Below, one piece after another: positions 1-6,620 of a stretch of DNA of 6,694 bases. The notes below the pieces were generated by a model that was given only the letters and a program-made list of their open reading frames with translations, was not told where the DNA came from and did no database searches. The stretch lies in assembly GCA_964393335.1 (NCBI GenBank), contig CAYMTN010000270.1:1-6694 (forward strand), written 5' to 3'. A program made the translations under genes and the position numbers. This stretch comes from CAYMTN01 sp964393335 (GTDB taxonomy: Bacteria > Chloroflexota > Anaerolineae > Aggregatilineales > Aggregatilineaceae). Each line of letters opens with the position of its first letter. Within the stretch, counting starts at the first letter, position 1.

Positions 1-1
1 A

Positions 2-3000
2 ACCGCCGCCGCGCTCGAACACCGTCACATCGTGCCGATCTACGATTACGGCACGCAGCAGGGCACGAGTTACGTCGTCATGCGCCTGCTGACCGGCGGC
101 ACGCTGGCGCAGCGCATCCAGCAGCACACCGTGGAGGACAAGCCGCTGCCTGCGCTGGACGAGATCGCCGCGCTGCTCAAGCAAATGGCCAGCGCGCTGG
201 ATTACGCGCACAGCCAGGGCGTGATTCACCGCGACATCAAACCCAGCAACGTCATGTTTGACAACCAGGGCAGCGCCTTCCTGGTCGATTTTGGCATCGC
301 CAAGCTGACGCAGGCGAGCACCGCGCTGACCGTGACCGGCGTGTCGATGGGTACCCCGGCGTTTATGCCGCCCGAACAATGGCGCGGCGAAACGATCACG
401 CCTGCTGCCGACCAGTACGCGCTCGGCGTCATGACGTACGCGCTGCTGACGGGCCGCCCGCCATTCGAAGCGGAAACGCCGTTCGCGCTGATGCACAAAC
501 ACTGCAACGAAATGTTCACCCCGCCCCAGGTGGTGCGCCCCAACGTGCCGGAAGCGGTGACACAGGTGTTAGAGCGCGTGCTCGCCAAAACGCCGGAGAA
601 ACGTTTCCCGACCGTCACGGCCTTCGCCCAATCGTTTGAAAAAGCGATTGAGGGCACGCACGACACACACACGACATTTTTCACGACACCCATCCCGCCC
701 GCCGCGATTCGCGTGCCGGGATCGGCAAGCTGGCCGCTGCCCGCGCCCTCGACCATTTCCGTGCCGCCGCTGCCGTCCCCGCCGCGCCCGTTTTACAGAA
801 ACCCGATAGCGTGGGGCATTGGCGGGCTGGTGGTCGTCGCGGCAGCCGTGATCCTGGCGGCCCTGCTGTCCGGCGGATCGGATAACAGATCCACCAACCA
901 GGCCGGCGACCGAACGGCGATTGCCCTGGGCGCTACGGCCATGGCCCAGACACAAAACGCGCTGGACGTCGGACTCGCGTCAACACCTGCAAGCCAGACG
1001 CCGGAGCCGGTTGACGTGATCACGCCGCCGACCGGCACCGAAGTCACGACTACAGCGCCGACCGGGGTAACCGTGACGACGTCTGCCAGCGACAGCGTCG
1101 GCGGCAGCACCGGCGGGGACAATGAAACGCCGACCCGCACGGAAACGGCAACCGCATCCGTGACGGCGACGGAGACGGCGACTATCACCGCGACTCATAC
1201 CGCTGTTCCCACGGCGACCGAGACGGCCACTTTCACCGCCACCGCCACCGCGACCGAGACGCCACCGCCCACCGCGACCGCGACACATACGCCCACCAGC
1301 ACGGCGACACGCACGGTTGCCCCCACCGCCACGCCGACAGATACAGAAACGCCGACCGCATCTGCAACTGCGACCGCATCTGCGACCGCATCTGCCACCG
1401 CCACCGCGGCGCATACACCCACCCATACGGCGACACGCACGCTTACCCCCACTCCGACCGCATCCGCGACCGCATCCGCGACCGCCACTACGACCGCCAC
1501 TGCAACGGCCACCGCCGCCAACAGTCACGCCATCACGCTGGCATCGCCGGACGCGCTGCGCGGGCGCATCGCCTTTGTGTCGAACCGCGCCGGAAACTTC
1601 GAGATTTACGTCATGCACGCCGATGGGACACACGTCACGCGCCTGACCACGACCGACGCCGAGGAACGGTACCCGACATGGTCGCCCGATGGGGCGCGTA
1701 TCGCCTTCGTGTCGGACCGCAGCGGCGACCAGGAAATCTACATCATGGATGCCGACGGCTCGAACGTCGAACGCCTGACGTACAACCGGGGCCTGGACCT
1801 TTATCCGGCGTGGTCGCCGGACGGCTCCAGCATCGCATTTTCGTCCTACCGTGACCGCAACGCCGACATCTACGTCATCACGCTGGCGAACCGCCGCCTG
1901 CAACGCCTGACGACCCAAAGCGGCATCGATTGGTATCCGGCGTGGTCGCCGGATGGCGCTGACATCGTGTACGTGGCCCAACTGATCCAGGACCATGAGA
2001 TTTTCATCGTCAACGTGTCCGACCGGGGCCTACGCCGCCTGACCGACCGGGTTGGCAGCGATGCCGGCCCCGCGTGGTCGCCGGATGGCAGCCGGATCGC
2101 GTTTCTGTCACAGCGCGAGAACTATCCGGATATTTACGTCATGAACCCGGACGGCTCCGGCCTCAAGCGCATCACCGAACACCTGCTCGCCAGCGGGTAC
2201 CCGGCCTGGTCGCCGGACGGAGAACAGATCGCGTTTGCCTCTGACCGGGACGGCAATCTCGAGATTTACGCGATCGACGCCGATGGCAGCCGTGTCTATC
2301 GCCTGACGGACTCCAGTGGTGCCGACCTGGACCCGGCCTGGGGGCCGGAACCCGGCACGGTCACGCTGCCCCCCGCCCCGGAAGTCAGCACGCGCCCCGC
2401 CGACCTGTGTACGGCGCAGACCGACGCGTTTGATACCGAGATGCACCTGGGGCCGAATATCCAGCGCGGCGTGGTCGATTTTATGCCTGCCGGAGAAGCG
2501 ATCCCGGTGCTGTGGCAGGCCGCCAGCGAGGATGGGTACCAGTGGTGGGACCTGGAAGTGCCCGGTTATGACCAGGCGTGGGTGCTGCAAACGAACGTCA
2601 CGACCAGCGGCGACTGCTCGTCTGTTCGTGGCATCGCCGCCCCATCGAGCGAGGGGAGCCAGAGCGATTTCGTGCTGTCGCTGCCGGTGACCTTCTCCGA
2701 TACGTTCGGATCGTTCTCGCCGGAAACGTTCGAGCACAACTATTACATCCGCACGACGACTACGCGCGTGTCGATCAGCATCACCGCGTCGGTTGCGCTG
2801 GAGTACGACGACTGTTCGACGCTGTCGGCCATCCTGCTGGGACCGGACACGACCACCACGTCAGCCGCGTATGTCGGGCAGATCAACGCGACCACCGGGC
2901 GGCTGGCGACCACCAATTCCACGATCATGGTACTGCCGCGTGCCGGCCTGTACCGGGTGCGCGTCGCCGGACCCTCGCGCTGCATCCCGCGCGAAGGCTA

Positions 3001-3031
3001 TTACGCCACGTATACAATCACCGTCGAGTGA
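2..3031 (+). CDS. Receptor-like Ser/Thr protein kinase with PD40 propeller, SH3-like and C-terminal beta domains (5' partial)
   Basis: A membrane-anchored Hanks-type (PknB-like) Ser/Thr kinase, expected to phosphorylate cytoplasmic proteins in response to something sensed by its outer domain. The frame is open from base 2, and the residues before the GTG at 32 (ALEHRHI, then VPIYDYG) are normal kinase sequence, so that GTG is internal. The glycine loop and ATP-binding Lys lie off-window. Visible motifs are HRDIKPSN (catalytic Asp at 233-235), DFG at 287-295, PPE in place of APE at 368-376 and DQYALGV (subdomain IX). The kinase ends near 655. A Pro-rich linker, one hydrophobic helix (about 806-868), a Thr/Ala/Pro linker (1127-1519), six PD40 repeats (1559-2345), an SH3-like domain (about 2400-2620) and a PPC-like beta domain (about 2690-3028) follow. 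The helix implies an inside kinase and an outside C-terminus. The four ectodomain Cys (codons 2408, 2615, 2813, 2981) may form two disulfides. The substrate and ligand are unknown. The stop is TGA at 3029. Confidence 0.93.
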   Translation, partial: TAAALEHRHIVPIYDYGTQQGTSYVVMRLLTGGTLAQRIQQHTVEDKPLPALDEIAALLKQMASALDYAHSQGVIHRDIKPSNVMFDNQGSAFLVDFGIAKLTQASTALTVTGVSMGTPAFMPPEQWRGETITPAADQYALGVMTYALLTGRPPFEAETPFALMHKHCNEMFTPPQVVRPNVPEAVTQVLERVLAKTPEKRFPTVTAFAQSFEKAIEGTHDTHTTFFTTPIPPAAIRVPGSASWPLPAPSTISVPPLPSPPRPFYRNPIAWGIGGLVVVAAAVILAALLSGGSDNRSTNQAGDRTAIALGATAMAQTQNALDVGLASTPASQTPEPVDVITPPTGTEVTTTAPTGVTVTTSASDSVGGSTGGDNETPTRTETATASVTATETATITATHTAVPTATETATFTATATATETPPPTATATHTPTSTATRTVAPTATPTDTETPTASATATASATASATATAAHTPTHTATRTLTPTPTASATASATATTTATATATAANSHAITLASPDALRGRIAFVSNRAGNFEIYVMHADGTHVTRLTTTDAEERYPTWSPDGARIAFVSDRSGDQEIYIMDADGSNVERLTYNRGLDLYPAWSPDGSSIAFSSYRDRNADIYVITLANRRLQRLTTQSGIDWYPAWSPDGADIVYVAQLIQDHEIFIVNVSDRGLRRLTDRVGSDAGPAWSPDGSRIAFLSQRENYPDIYVMNPDGSGLKRITEHLLASGYPAWSPDGEQIAFASDRDGNLEIYAIDADGSRVYRLTDSSGADLDPAWGPEPGTVTLPPAPEVSTRPADLCTAQTDAFDTEMHLGPNIQRGVVDFMPAGEAIPVLWQAASEDGYQWWDLEVPGYDQAWVLQTNVTTSGDCSSVRGIAAPSSEGSQSDFVLSLPVTFSDTFGSFSPETFEHNYYIRTTTTRVSISITASVALEYDDCSTLSAILLGPDTTTTSAAYVGQINATTGRLATTNSTIMVLPRAGLYRVRVAGPSRCIPREGYYATYTITVE
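1127..1519 (+). repeat. Low-complexity Thr/Ala/Pro linker encoded by short tandem repeats
   Basis: About 131 codons are almost entirely Thr, Ala, Pro, Ser and Glu, forming an extracytoplasmic spacer between the membrane helix and the propeller. At the DNA level there are 12-bp units close to gaccgcatctgc, with copies starting at 1354, 1372 and 1384, and gaccgcatccgc starting at 1456 and 1468. A longer imperfect repeat is offset by 126 bp: the shared core acggcgacacgcacg starts at 1301 and again at 1427. Such tracts tend to change length by slippage. The Thr/Ser content would allow O-glycosylation, but that is not shown by the sequence. The skewed composition keeps other frames open here, which produces spurious ORFs on both strands. 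Confidence 0.9.
1559..2345 (+). repeat. Six PD40/TolB-type propeller repeats with exact 132-bp spacing
   Basis: Each unit reads roughly as IAFVSDR, a short turn, EIYVM.ADGS, a basic residue, LT, and then YPAWSPDG. The Trp codon of the WSPDG motif starts at 1679, 1811, 1943, 2075, 2207 and 2339, always 132 bp (44 residues) apart. The last copy is degenerate (PAWGPEPG). Six such motifs fit a six-bladed beta-propeller of the WD40-like PD40/TolB class. In the receptor kinase it would sit outside the membrane as a ligand- or protein-binding sensor. The repeats differ clearly in codons and side chains, so they are old protein repeats rather than a fresh DNA duplication. Confidence 0.92.
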
Positions 3032-3037
3032 AACACA

Positions 3038-3069
3038 CCGCCCGCGACGGGGTAACGGGTCGCGGGCGG
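3038..3069 (+). terminator. GC-rich hairpin after the kinase stop codon
   Basis: A perfect 11-bp inverted repeat (ccgcccgcgac / gtcgcgggcgg) with a 10-base loop begins seven bases after the kinase TGA. Its position and strength suggest that it ends the kinase transcript or protects its 3' end. No T-run follows on the + strand (next bases gaacggcgcg), so it is not a textbook intrinsic terminator. On the opposite strand it is followed by TGTGTTTCA, so it could also act weakly on transcripts from the convergent gene. Confidence 0.55.
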
Positions 3070-3243
3070 GAACGGCGCGTCAGATTGATCTCTGCGGGTG
3101 TTACCGAAGCTGCACAGGTACCGATCCGTTCACAGGTGATCGCTGAAAGCCTCACCCCTGGCCGAATGGCGGCTCCATCAAAATGGAGAGGGGAAAAAGG
3201 GTCGGGGGTTCAGGAGTGAGGCTCACTGCCAATGCTCAAACAG

Positions 3244-3260
3244 CTCGCTCCCAAAGCGAG
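3244..3260 (-). terminator. Weak hairpin downstream of glyA-gcvT
   Basis: A 6-bp stem (ctcgct / agcgag) with a five-base loop lies about 27 bases beyond the TAA of the GlyA-GcvT gene. Read on the minus strand it is followed by CTGTTTGAGC, which has only a short T-rich stretch. It is a candidate terminator on position alone. The rest of the 3032-3287 gap shows no gene; it holds only this hairpin, the strong one at 3038-3069 and a small ctccat/atggag stem at 3173-3188. Confidence 0.3.
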
Positions 3261-3287
3261 AACGGCGGCTGTGAAATCTCAACAGAC

Positions 3288-6200
3288 TTACTTCCGTTTT
3301 GGGAAGCGGCTGAGCACGGTCGCCGGGGTGGGCACGACCGTCTTGTCACCCATCGCCAGATCGCCCAGCGGCTTGCCGGGTTTGGCGCTGGAAACGCCCG
3401 CGTAGACCAGCAGCGGCGTGCCCTCGACGGCGTGCGTCAGGCGGACGTACGCCTGCCCCAGCGAGTACCCGTCGCTGTCGATGCTGCACGACGTCACCTG
3501 CCCGACCACGCGCCCGCGCAGGTCCATCAACGGGTCGCCGGGGTGCGGCGCGCGCACGCCCTTGCTATCCATGCGGAAGCGGGTCACCACCGCGTTACGC
3601 TCGCGCTCGTGGGCCACAAGCGCCTGCTTGCCGACGAAAAACGGCTTCCACAACTTGACGTAACTCCCAAAACCGGCGTCTGCCGGGTTGAGATTCAGAT
3701 CACCCGCCAGTTCGTGACCATACAGCGGCAGCCCGGCCTCAGTCCGCAGGCTGTCCCGCGCCGCCAATCCGACCGGAGTCGCGCCCGCTTTGGCCAGGTC
3801 GGCGAACAGCGCCGGGGCCTGGTCTGGATGGACGAACAACTCGAAGGCGACACGCTCGCCCGTATAACCGGTGCGCGCCACGACGAGATCGTACCCGCCC
3901 AGCGTGGCGCGAGTCACGCCTGCCCAGCGCAGCGCCCGCACGCGGGCTTTGTCCGCTGTTTCGCCGGATAGGCTGAGCAGCATGTCGCGGCTTTTCGGCC
4001 CTTGCAGCGCGATATCCACGCGGCGCTCGTCGCCCAACGCCGGATCGCGCAGATCACGCAGCACGAAGTCATCCCGTCCCGGCACTTTTGCCTGCGGGCG
4101 ATCCGGGTCGGCCTGGACCGCGCCGTTTTTCAGCGCATTGAGCCACGCCCAATCTTTGTCGTTATTGGACGCGTTGACGACCATCATGAAATAGTCAGCC
4201 GCCAGCCGGTAAATGAAAATGTCGTCAACCGGGATGCCATCCACGCCCAGCAGGTAGCTGTAGTGGGCGTTGCCGGGTTGCAGCGCGGCGACGTCGTTGG
4301 CCGCAACCGCGTTGAGGAACGCTTCTGCGTCCGGCCCCGAAAGGTCAAACACGCCCATGTGCGAGACATCGAACAGGCCCGCCCCGCTGCGCGTCGCGGC
4401 GTGTTCCGCGCCCACCGACGTGTACCAGACCGGCATATCGTACCCGGCAAATGGCACCATCTTCGCGCCCCATTCCTTGTGCAGCGCGTGCAGCGACGTC
4501 GTCAGCAGCGGCGGATCGGCGGGTTCGTCCCAGTGAAAAACGGGCAGCGCCGCGCCGGACGGCTGTAACGCGCGGCAGCCCACAAAATAGACCTTGTCCG
4601 GCTGGTAACCAGCGCCCTCGACGCCCCATTCGACCGCAAAAGCGTCCATATCCGGCGCATCCGGGAACGGGCTGACGCTGACCGGGCCGGGCACTTTGGC
4701 CTGAATATCCGCCGGATCGAAGCGTACAAAGCCATCCGAGAGCATACGCAGCCATTCCGCGATCAGATCGATGTTCTGCTCGACGTGCAAATGGTAGGCG
4801 TGCGGGTAGAGGCGGTGCAGCACGCCGCGCGAGAGCGGCACGCCGTCCGGGTTCAACAGCCAGGTCGGCTGGTAAGCGTCATCCTCCAGCGCGAGCACGT
4901 CGCTCGTCAGCACCGCATCGAGGAACGCGGTCGCATCGGGGCCGTAGACGTCAATCGTGCGCCATCCGTCCTGCGGTTCGGGATGATCGGGCAGCACGTT
5001 GAAGTGTTCGGCGGCGGCATCGGCCTCTTTGGGATACTGCGCCAGGTCAGGGATGTTATAATCCAGGCCCGCCGTGCTGACCAGCCGCGTGACTTCCTGC
5101 CGGGCGGCAACGAGCGTTTCGAAGCCGATCTTGGCCCGCCACTGCGGCCTATCGCCCCGGCCCGCATAGCTGAATGGCTCGCAGCCAAACAGCACGTCCG
5201 CGATCACGTCGGCCAGCCGGTCGATCTCCGGCTGGCGGAACCCGCGCTGCGTGACCCAGGGCGTGCCCAGGCGAATGCCGGTCGCGCGGAACGGCGACTG
5301 ATCGCCGGGAATCGTGTTGCGGTTGCAGACGATACCCGCCAGGTCGAGCACGCGGGCGGCCATGTCCCCGCTGAGCGGCGTATCATCCGCGCCCTGCACC
5401 GATTTGCAGTCCACTAGCAGCAGGTGTGTCGTGGTACCGCCGTGCGGGATGCGCAGCCCACGCGCGGCCAGGCGTTCGGCCAGGCGCTGCGCATTGGTGA
5501 CGATCTGCCGCTGAAGCGCGCGGAACTGCTCGGTTCCGGCCAGCCGGAAGGCGACCGCCATGCCAGCAATCGCGTTGACGTGCGGCCCGCCCTGCTCGCC
5601 GGGGAACACGGCCCGATCCAGCTTGCGCCCGATGCGGCGGTCAGTCGTCATCAAGACGGCCCCACGCGGCCCGGCCAGCGTCTTGTGTGTGGTGAAGCTG
5701 ATGACGTGCGCGTAACCCAGCGGCGAGGGGAACACACCCGCCGCCAGCAACCCGGAGACATGCGACACGTCCGCCAGCAGGTACGCGCCCACCTCGTCGG
5801 CAATCGCGCGGAACTTCGCCCAGTCCGGCGCATACGGATACGACGTGAAGCCCGCGACGATCACCTTGGGCCGGGCTTCGAGCGCCTGGGCACGGATCGT
5901 ATCGTAATTCAGGCGGTCGGTATCCGGATCGACGGCGTAACTGACCACGTGGTACACGATGCCGCTGCGATTGACCGGGCTGCCGTGCGTCAGGTGGCCG
6001 CCGTGCATCAGGTCGAGGCCCATGATCGTATCGCCCGGATCGAGCAGCGCGCTGTAAACGGCGCTGTTGGCGGGTGACCCACTGAGCGGCTGCACGTTGA
6101 CCCACAAGTCATCGGCGCTGACCGACTCGGTGGCGAACAGCTCCGCCGCGCGGCGGCGGGCCAGGCTCTCGACGATGTCGGCGAACTCGGTCCCTTTGTA

Positions 6201-6476
6201 ATAACGCGGGTCGGAATAGCGGCGATATTCCGCCAGCCGGATATCGGCGTCGAGGATGTCGCTTTGCTCAAAGACGCGCCACGCATCGTCGGGATAACCT
6301 TCGGCGTAGATGTTATGAAACACCGAGCCAACCGCTTGCCGGACGGATGCCGGTACGCTTGACTCGGATGGAATCAAAATTAACCGTCTGGCCTGCCGGA
6401 TCGCTTCCAGGTCTACCAATGCCGCTACGTCGGGATCGAGATCGGACAGGTCACCACGGAACAGAAAATCGTCCAT
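3288..6476 (-). CDS. glyA-gcvT: Fused serine hydroxymethyltransferase / glycine cleavage T-protein (GlyA-GcvT)
   Basis: A 1062-residue cytoplasmic enzyme joining two tetrahydrofolate-dependent activities. Residues 1-475 are a PLP-dependent serine hydroxymethyltransferase (serine + THF to glycine + 5,10-methylene-THF). They show SES at 37-39 (usually SEN), YAEGYP at 57-62, HGGHLTHG from H158, D236 and H239, the PLP lysine K265 in TTHKTLAGPRG, and R402 in GIRLGTP. Residues 657-1062 are a full-length aminomethyltransferase, which takes the aminomethyl group from lipoyl H-protein. They show GAKMVPFAGY, GLFDVSHMG, VDDIFIY with D752 equivalent to the catalytic Asp of known T-proteins, VVNASN, RTGYTGE, and GLAARDSLRTEAG. 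The middle (about 476-655) is GcvT-like but degenerate. The frame is unbroken with no in-frame stop. The ATG at 6476 is supported by a GAGGAG five bases upstream. GcvH and GcvP are not in the window. Both catalytic parts look active; the joint function is inferred from the families. Confidence 0.96.
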   Translation of the reverse strand: MDDFLFRGDLSDLDPDVAALVDLEAIRQARRLILIPSESSVPASVRQAVGSVFHNIYAEGYPDDAWRVFEQSDILDADIRLAEYRRYSDPRYYKGTEFADIVESLARRRAAELFATESVSADDLWVNVQPLSGSPANSAVYSALLDPGDTIMGLDLMHGGHLTHGSPVNRSGIVYHVVSYAVDPDTDRLNYDTIRAQALEARPKVIVAGFTSYPYAPDWAKFRAIADEVGAYLLADVSHVSGLLAAGVFPSPLGYAHVISFTTHKTLAGPRGAVLMTTDRRIGRKLDRAVFPGEQGGPHVNAIAGMAVAFRLAGTEQFRALQRQIVTNAQRLAERLAARGLRIPHGGTTTHLLLVDCKSVQGADDTPLSGDMAARVLDLAGIVCNRNTIPGDQSPFRATGIRLGTPWVTQRGFRQPEIDRLADVIADVLFGCEPFSYAGRGDRPQWRAKIGFETLVAARQEVTRLVSTAGLDYNIPDLAQYPKEADAAAEHFNVLPDHPEPQDGWRTIDVYGPDATAFLDAVLTSDVLALEDDAYQPTWLLNPDGVPLSRGVLHRLYPHAYHLHVEQNIDLIAEWLRMLSDGFVRFDPADIQAKVPGPVSVSPFPDAPDMDAFAVEWGVEGAGYQPDKVYFVGCRALQPSGAALPVFHWDEPADPPLLTTSLHALHKEWGAKMVPFAGYDMPVWYTSVGAEHAATRSGAGLFDVSHMGVFDLSGPDAEAFLNAVAANDVAALQPGNAHYSYLLGVDGIPVDDIFIYRLAADYFMMVVNASNNDKDWAWLNALKNGAVQADPDRPQAKVPGRDDFVLRDLRDPALGDERRVDIALQGPKSRDMLLSLSGETADKARVRALRWAGVTRATLGGYDLVVARTGYTGERVAFELFVHPDQAPALFADLAKAGATPVGLAARDSLRTEAGLPLYGHELAGDLNLNPADAGFGSYVKLWKPFFVGKQALVAHERERNAVVTRFRMDSKGVRAPHPGDPLMDLRGRVVGQVTSCSIDSDGYSLGQAYVRLTHAVEGTPLLVYAGVSSAKPGKPLGDLAMGDKTVVPTPATVLSRFPKRK
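3291..4508 (-). other. GcvT (aminomethyltransferase) domain
   Basis: Residues 657-1062 form a complete T-protein: an N-terminal GAKMVPFAGY helix region, GLFDVSHMG, the folate-binding lobe, IALQGPKS, the RTGYTGE loop, GLAARDSLRTEAGLPLYGHEL, KPFFVGKQAL and the C-terminal barrel with VGQVTS. Length and motif order match free-standing GcvT. The SHMG and VDD motifs favour glycine cleavage over YgfZ-type or dimethylglycine oxidase-type relatives. The domain needs lipoylated H-protein supplied from elsewhere in the genome. Confidence 0.92.
4077..4337 (-). repeat. Intact GcvT N-lobe, partner of the degenerate copy
   Basis: Residues 714-800 of the fusion belong to the folate-binding N-terminal part of the true aminomethyltransferase. 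It keeps VDDIFIY (D751, D752) and VVNASN, the positions used for folate binding and catalysis in characterised T-proteins such as the T. maritima enzyme. It is the reference copy for the upstream degenerate lobe at 4686-4943. Confidence 0.82.
4686..4943 (-). repeat. Degenerate GcvT N-lobe copy inside the fusion
   Basis: Residues 512-597 run from GPDATAFLDAV to DIQAKVPG and align with residues 714-800 (GPDAEAFLNAV to RPQAKVPG) of the true GcvT domain, with a net length difference of one residue. By hand I count about 35 identities in 86 positions. Shared blocks include GPDA-AFL-AV, DV-AL, LL--DG-P, RL, WL and DP---QAKVPG. The catalytic VDD of the true domain is LSR here (residues 548-550), and VVNASN is replaced by HVEQN, so this copy should not catalyse. 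A structural or docking role is possible. Confidence 0.82.
5052..6476 (-). other. GlyA (serine hydroxymethyltransferase) domain
   Basis: Residues 1-475 of the fusion match the SHMT fold from the N-terminal arm to the C-terminal small domain. All main active-site residues by comparison with E. coli GlyA are present: E59 in YAEGYP, H158, D236, H239, H264, K265 and R402. Differences from E. coli are about 26 extra residues after YAEGYP (residues 63-90), a few extra residues before NVQP, PLSGS instead of PHSGS, and SES instead of SEN. None of these removes a residue known to be essential, so activity is expected. Confidence 0.93.
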
Positions 6477-6481
6477 ATTTG

Positions 6482-6487
6482 CTCCTC
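6482..6487 (-). promoter_or_regulatory. Ribosome binding site of glyA-gcvT
   Basis: The minus strand reads GAGGAG followed by CAAAT and then ATG. This is a near-consensus Shine-Dalgarno at five-base spacing. It fixes the start codon at 6476; the protein begins MDDFLFRGDL, a short leader before the SHMT fold. Confidence 0.85.
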
Positions 6488-6530
6488 AATTCATGAGTAC
6501 CGGGCTAAGATGAAATTTCTGCCGCTCGGA

Positions 6531-6539
6531 ATTCTAACA
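6531..6539 (-). promoter_or_regulatory. Possible extended -10 promoter of glyA-gcvT
   Basis: The minus strand has TGT followed by TAGAAT, which fits the TGn extended -10 form one or two changes from TATAAT, about 55 bases before the start codon. No good -35 box sits 16-18 bases upstream, where the sequence is close to TGGTGT. A promoter is expected here because a hairpin terminator separates the gene from the tRNA. The leader would be under about 50 bases, which leaves no room for a glycine or THF riboswitch. Confidence 0.35.
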
Positions 6540-6580
6540 CGCGCTCCGGTGAAACACCACCGCCAACCGCGCCCGCGCCG

Positions 6581-6614
6581 CAATCAAAATGCCCCGCCGG
6601 TGAGGCGAGGCATT
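6581..6614 (-). terminator. Intrinsic terminator of the tRNA-Val gene
   Basis: On the minus strand an 11-bp stem (AATGCCTCGCC / GGCGGGGCATT, one T-G wobble) with a five-base TCACC loop is followed by TTTTGATTG. It begins six bases after the tRNA discriminator. The wobble pairs only in minus-strand RNA (it would be C-A on the plus strand), which sets the direction. The T-run is short, so read-through into glyA-gcvT is possible. Confidence 0.75.
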
Positions 6615-6620
6615 ACGCTG

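Noticed and set aside
32..34. GTG at 32 as the start of the kinase gene
   Set aside because: The same frame is open back to base 2 and the upstream residues are typical kinase sequence. The N-lobe with the ATP-binding Lys must precede it, so this is an internal Val codon of a gene cut by the window edge.
980..1996. Long minus-strand ORFs opposite the kinase gene, including an Ala/Val repeat ORF at 1195-1521
   Set aside because: They arise from the GC-rich, Thr/Ala-codon-rich sequence read in antisense. The products are Arg/Gly- or Val/Ala-rich without recognisable domains, while the + frame encodes clear domains throughout.
1559..2345. CRISPR-like or tandem DNA array because of the regular 132-bp spacing
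   Set aside because: The conserved parts are codons of a protein motif (YPAWSPDG) in one open frame and the units are diverged at the DNA level.
2578..3219. A separate + strand gene overlapping the kinase C-terminus and the gap
   Set aside because: It is out of frame with the well-supported PPC-like end of the kinase, and its translation is low-complexity Arg/His-rich with no recognisable motif.
3183..6077. Plus-strand ORFs opposite glyA-gcvT (for example 3183-3971, 4002-4568, 4785-5417, 5424-6077)
   Set aside because: They are antisense shadows of the GlyA-GcvT frame with Arg/His/Gln-rich content and no family motifs.
6477..6580. Glycine or tetrahydrofolate riboswitch before glyA-gcvT
   Set aside because: The leader between the likely -10 box and the start codon is about 50 bases and has no aptamer-like stem set; this is too short for either class.
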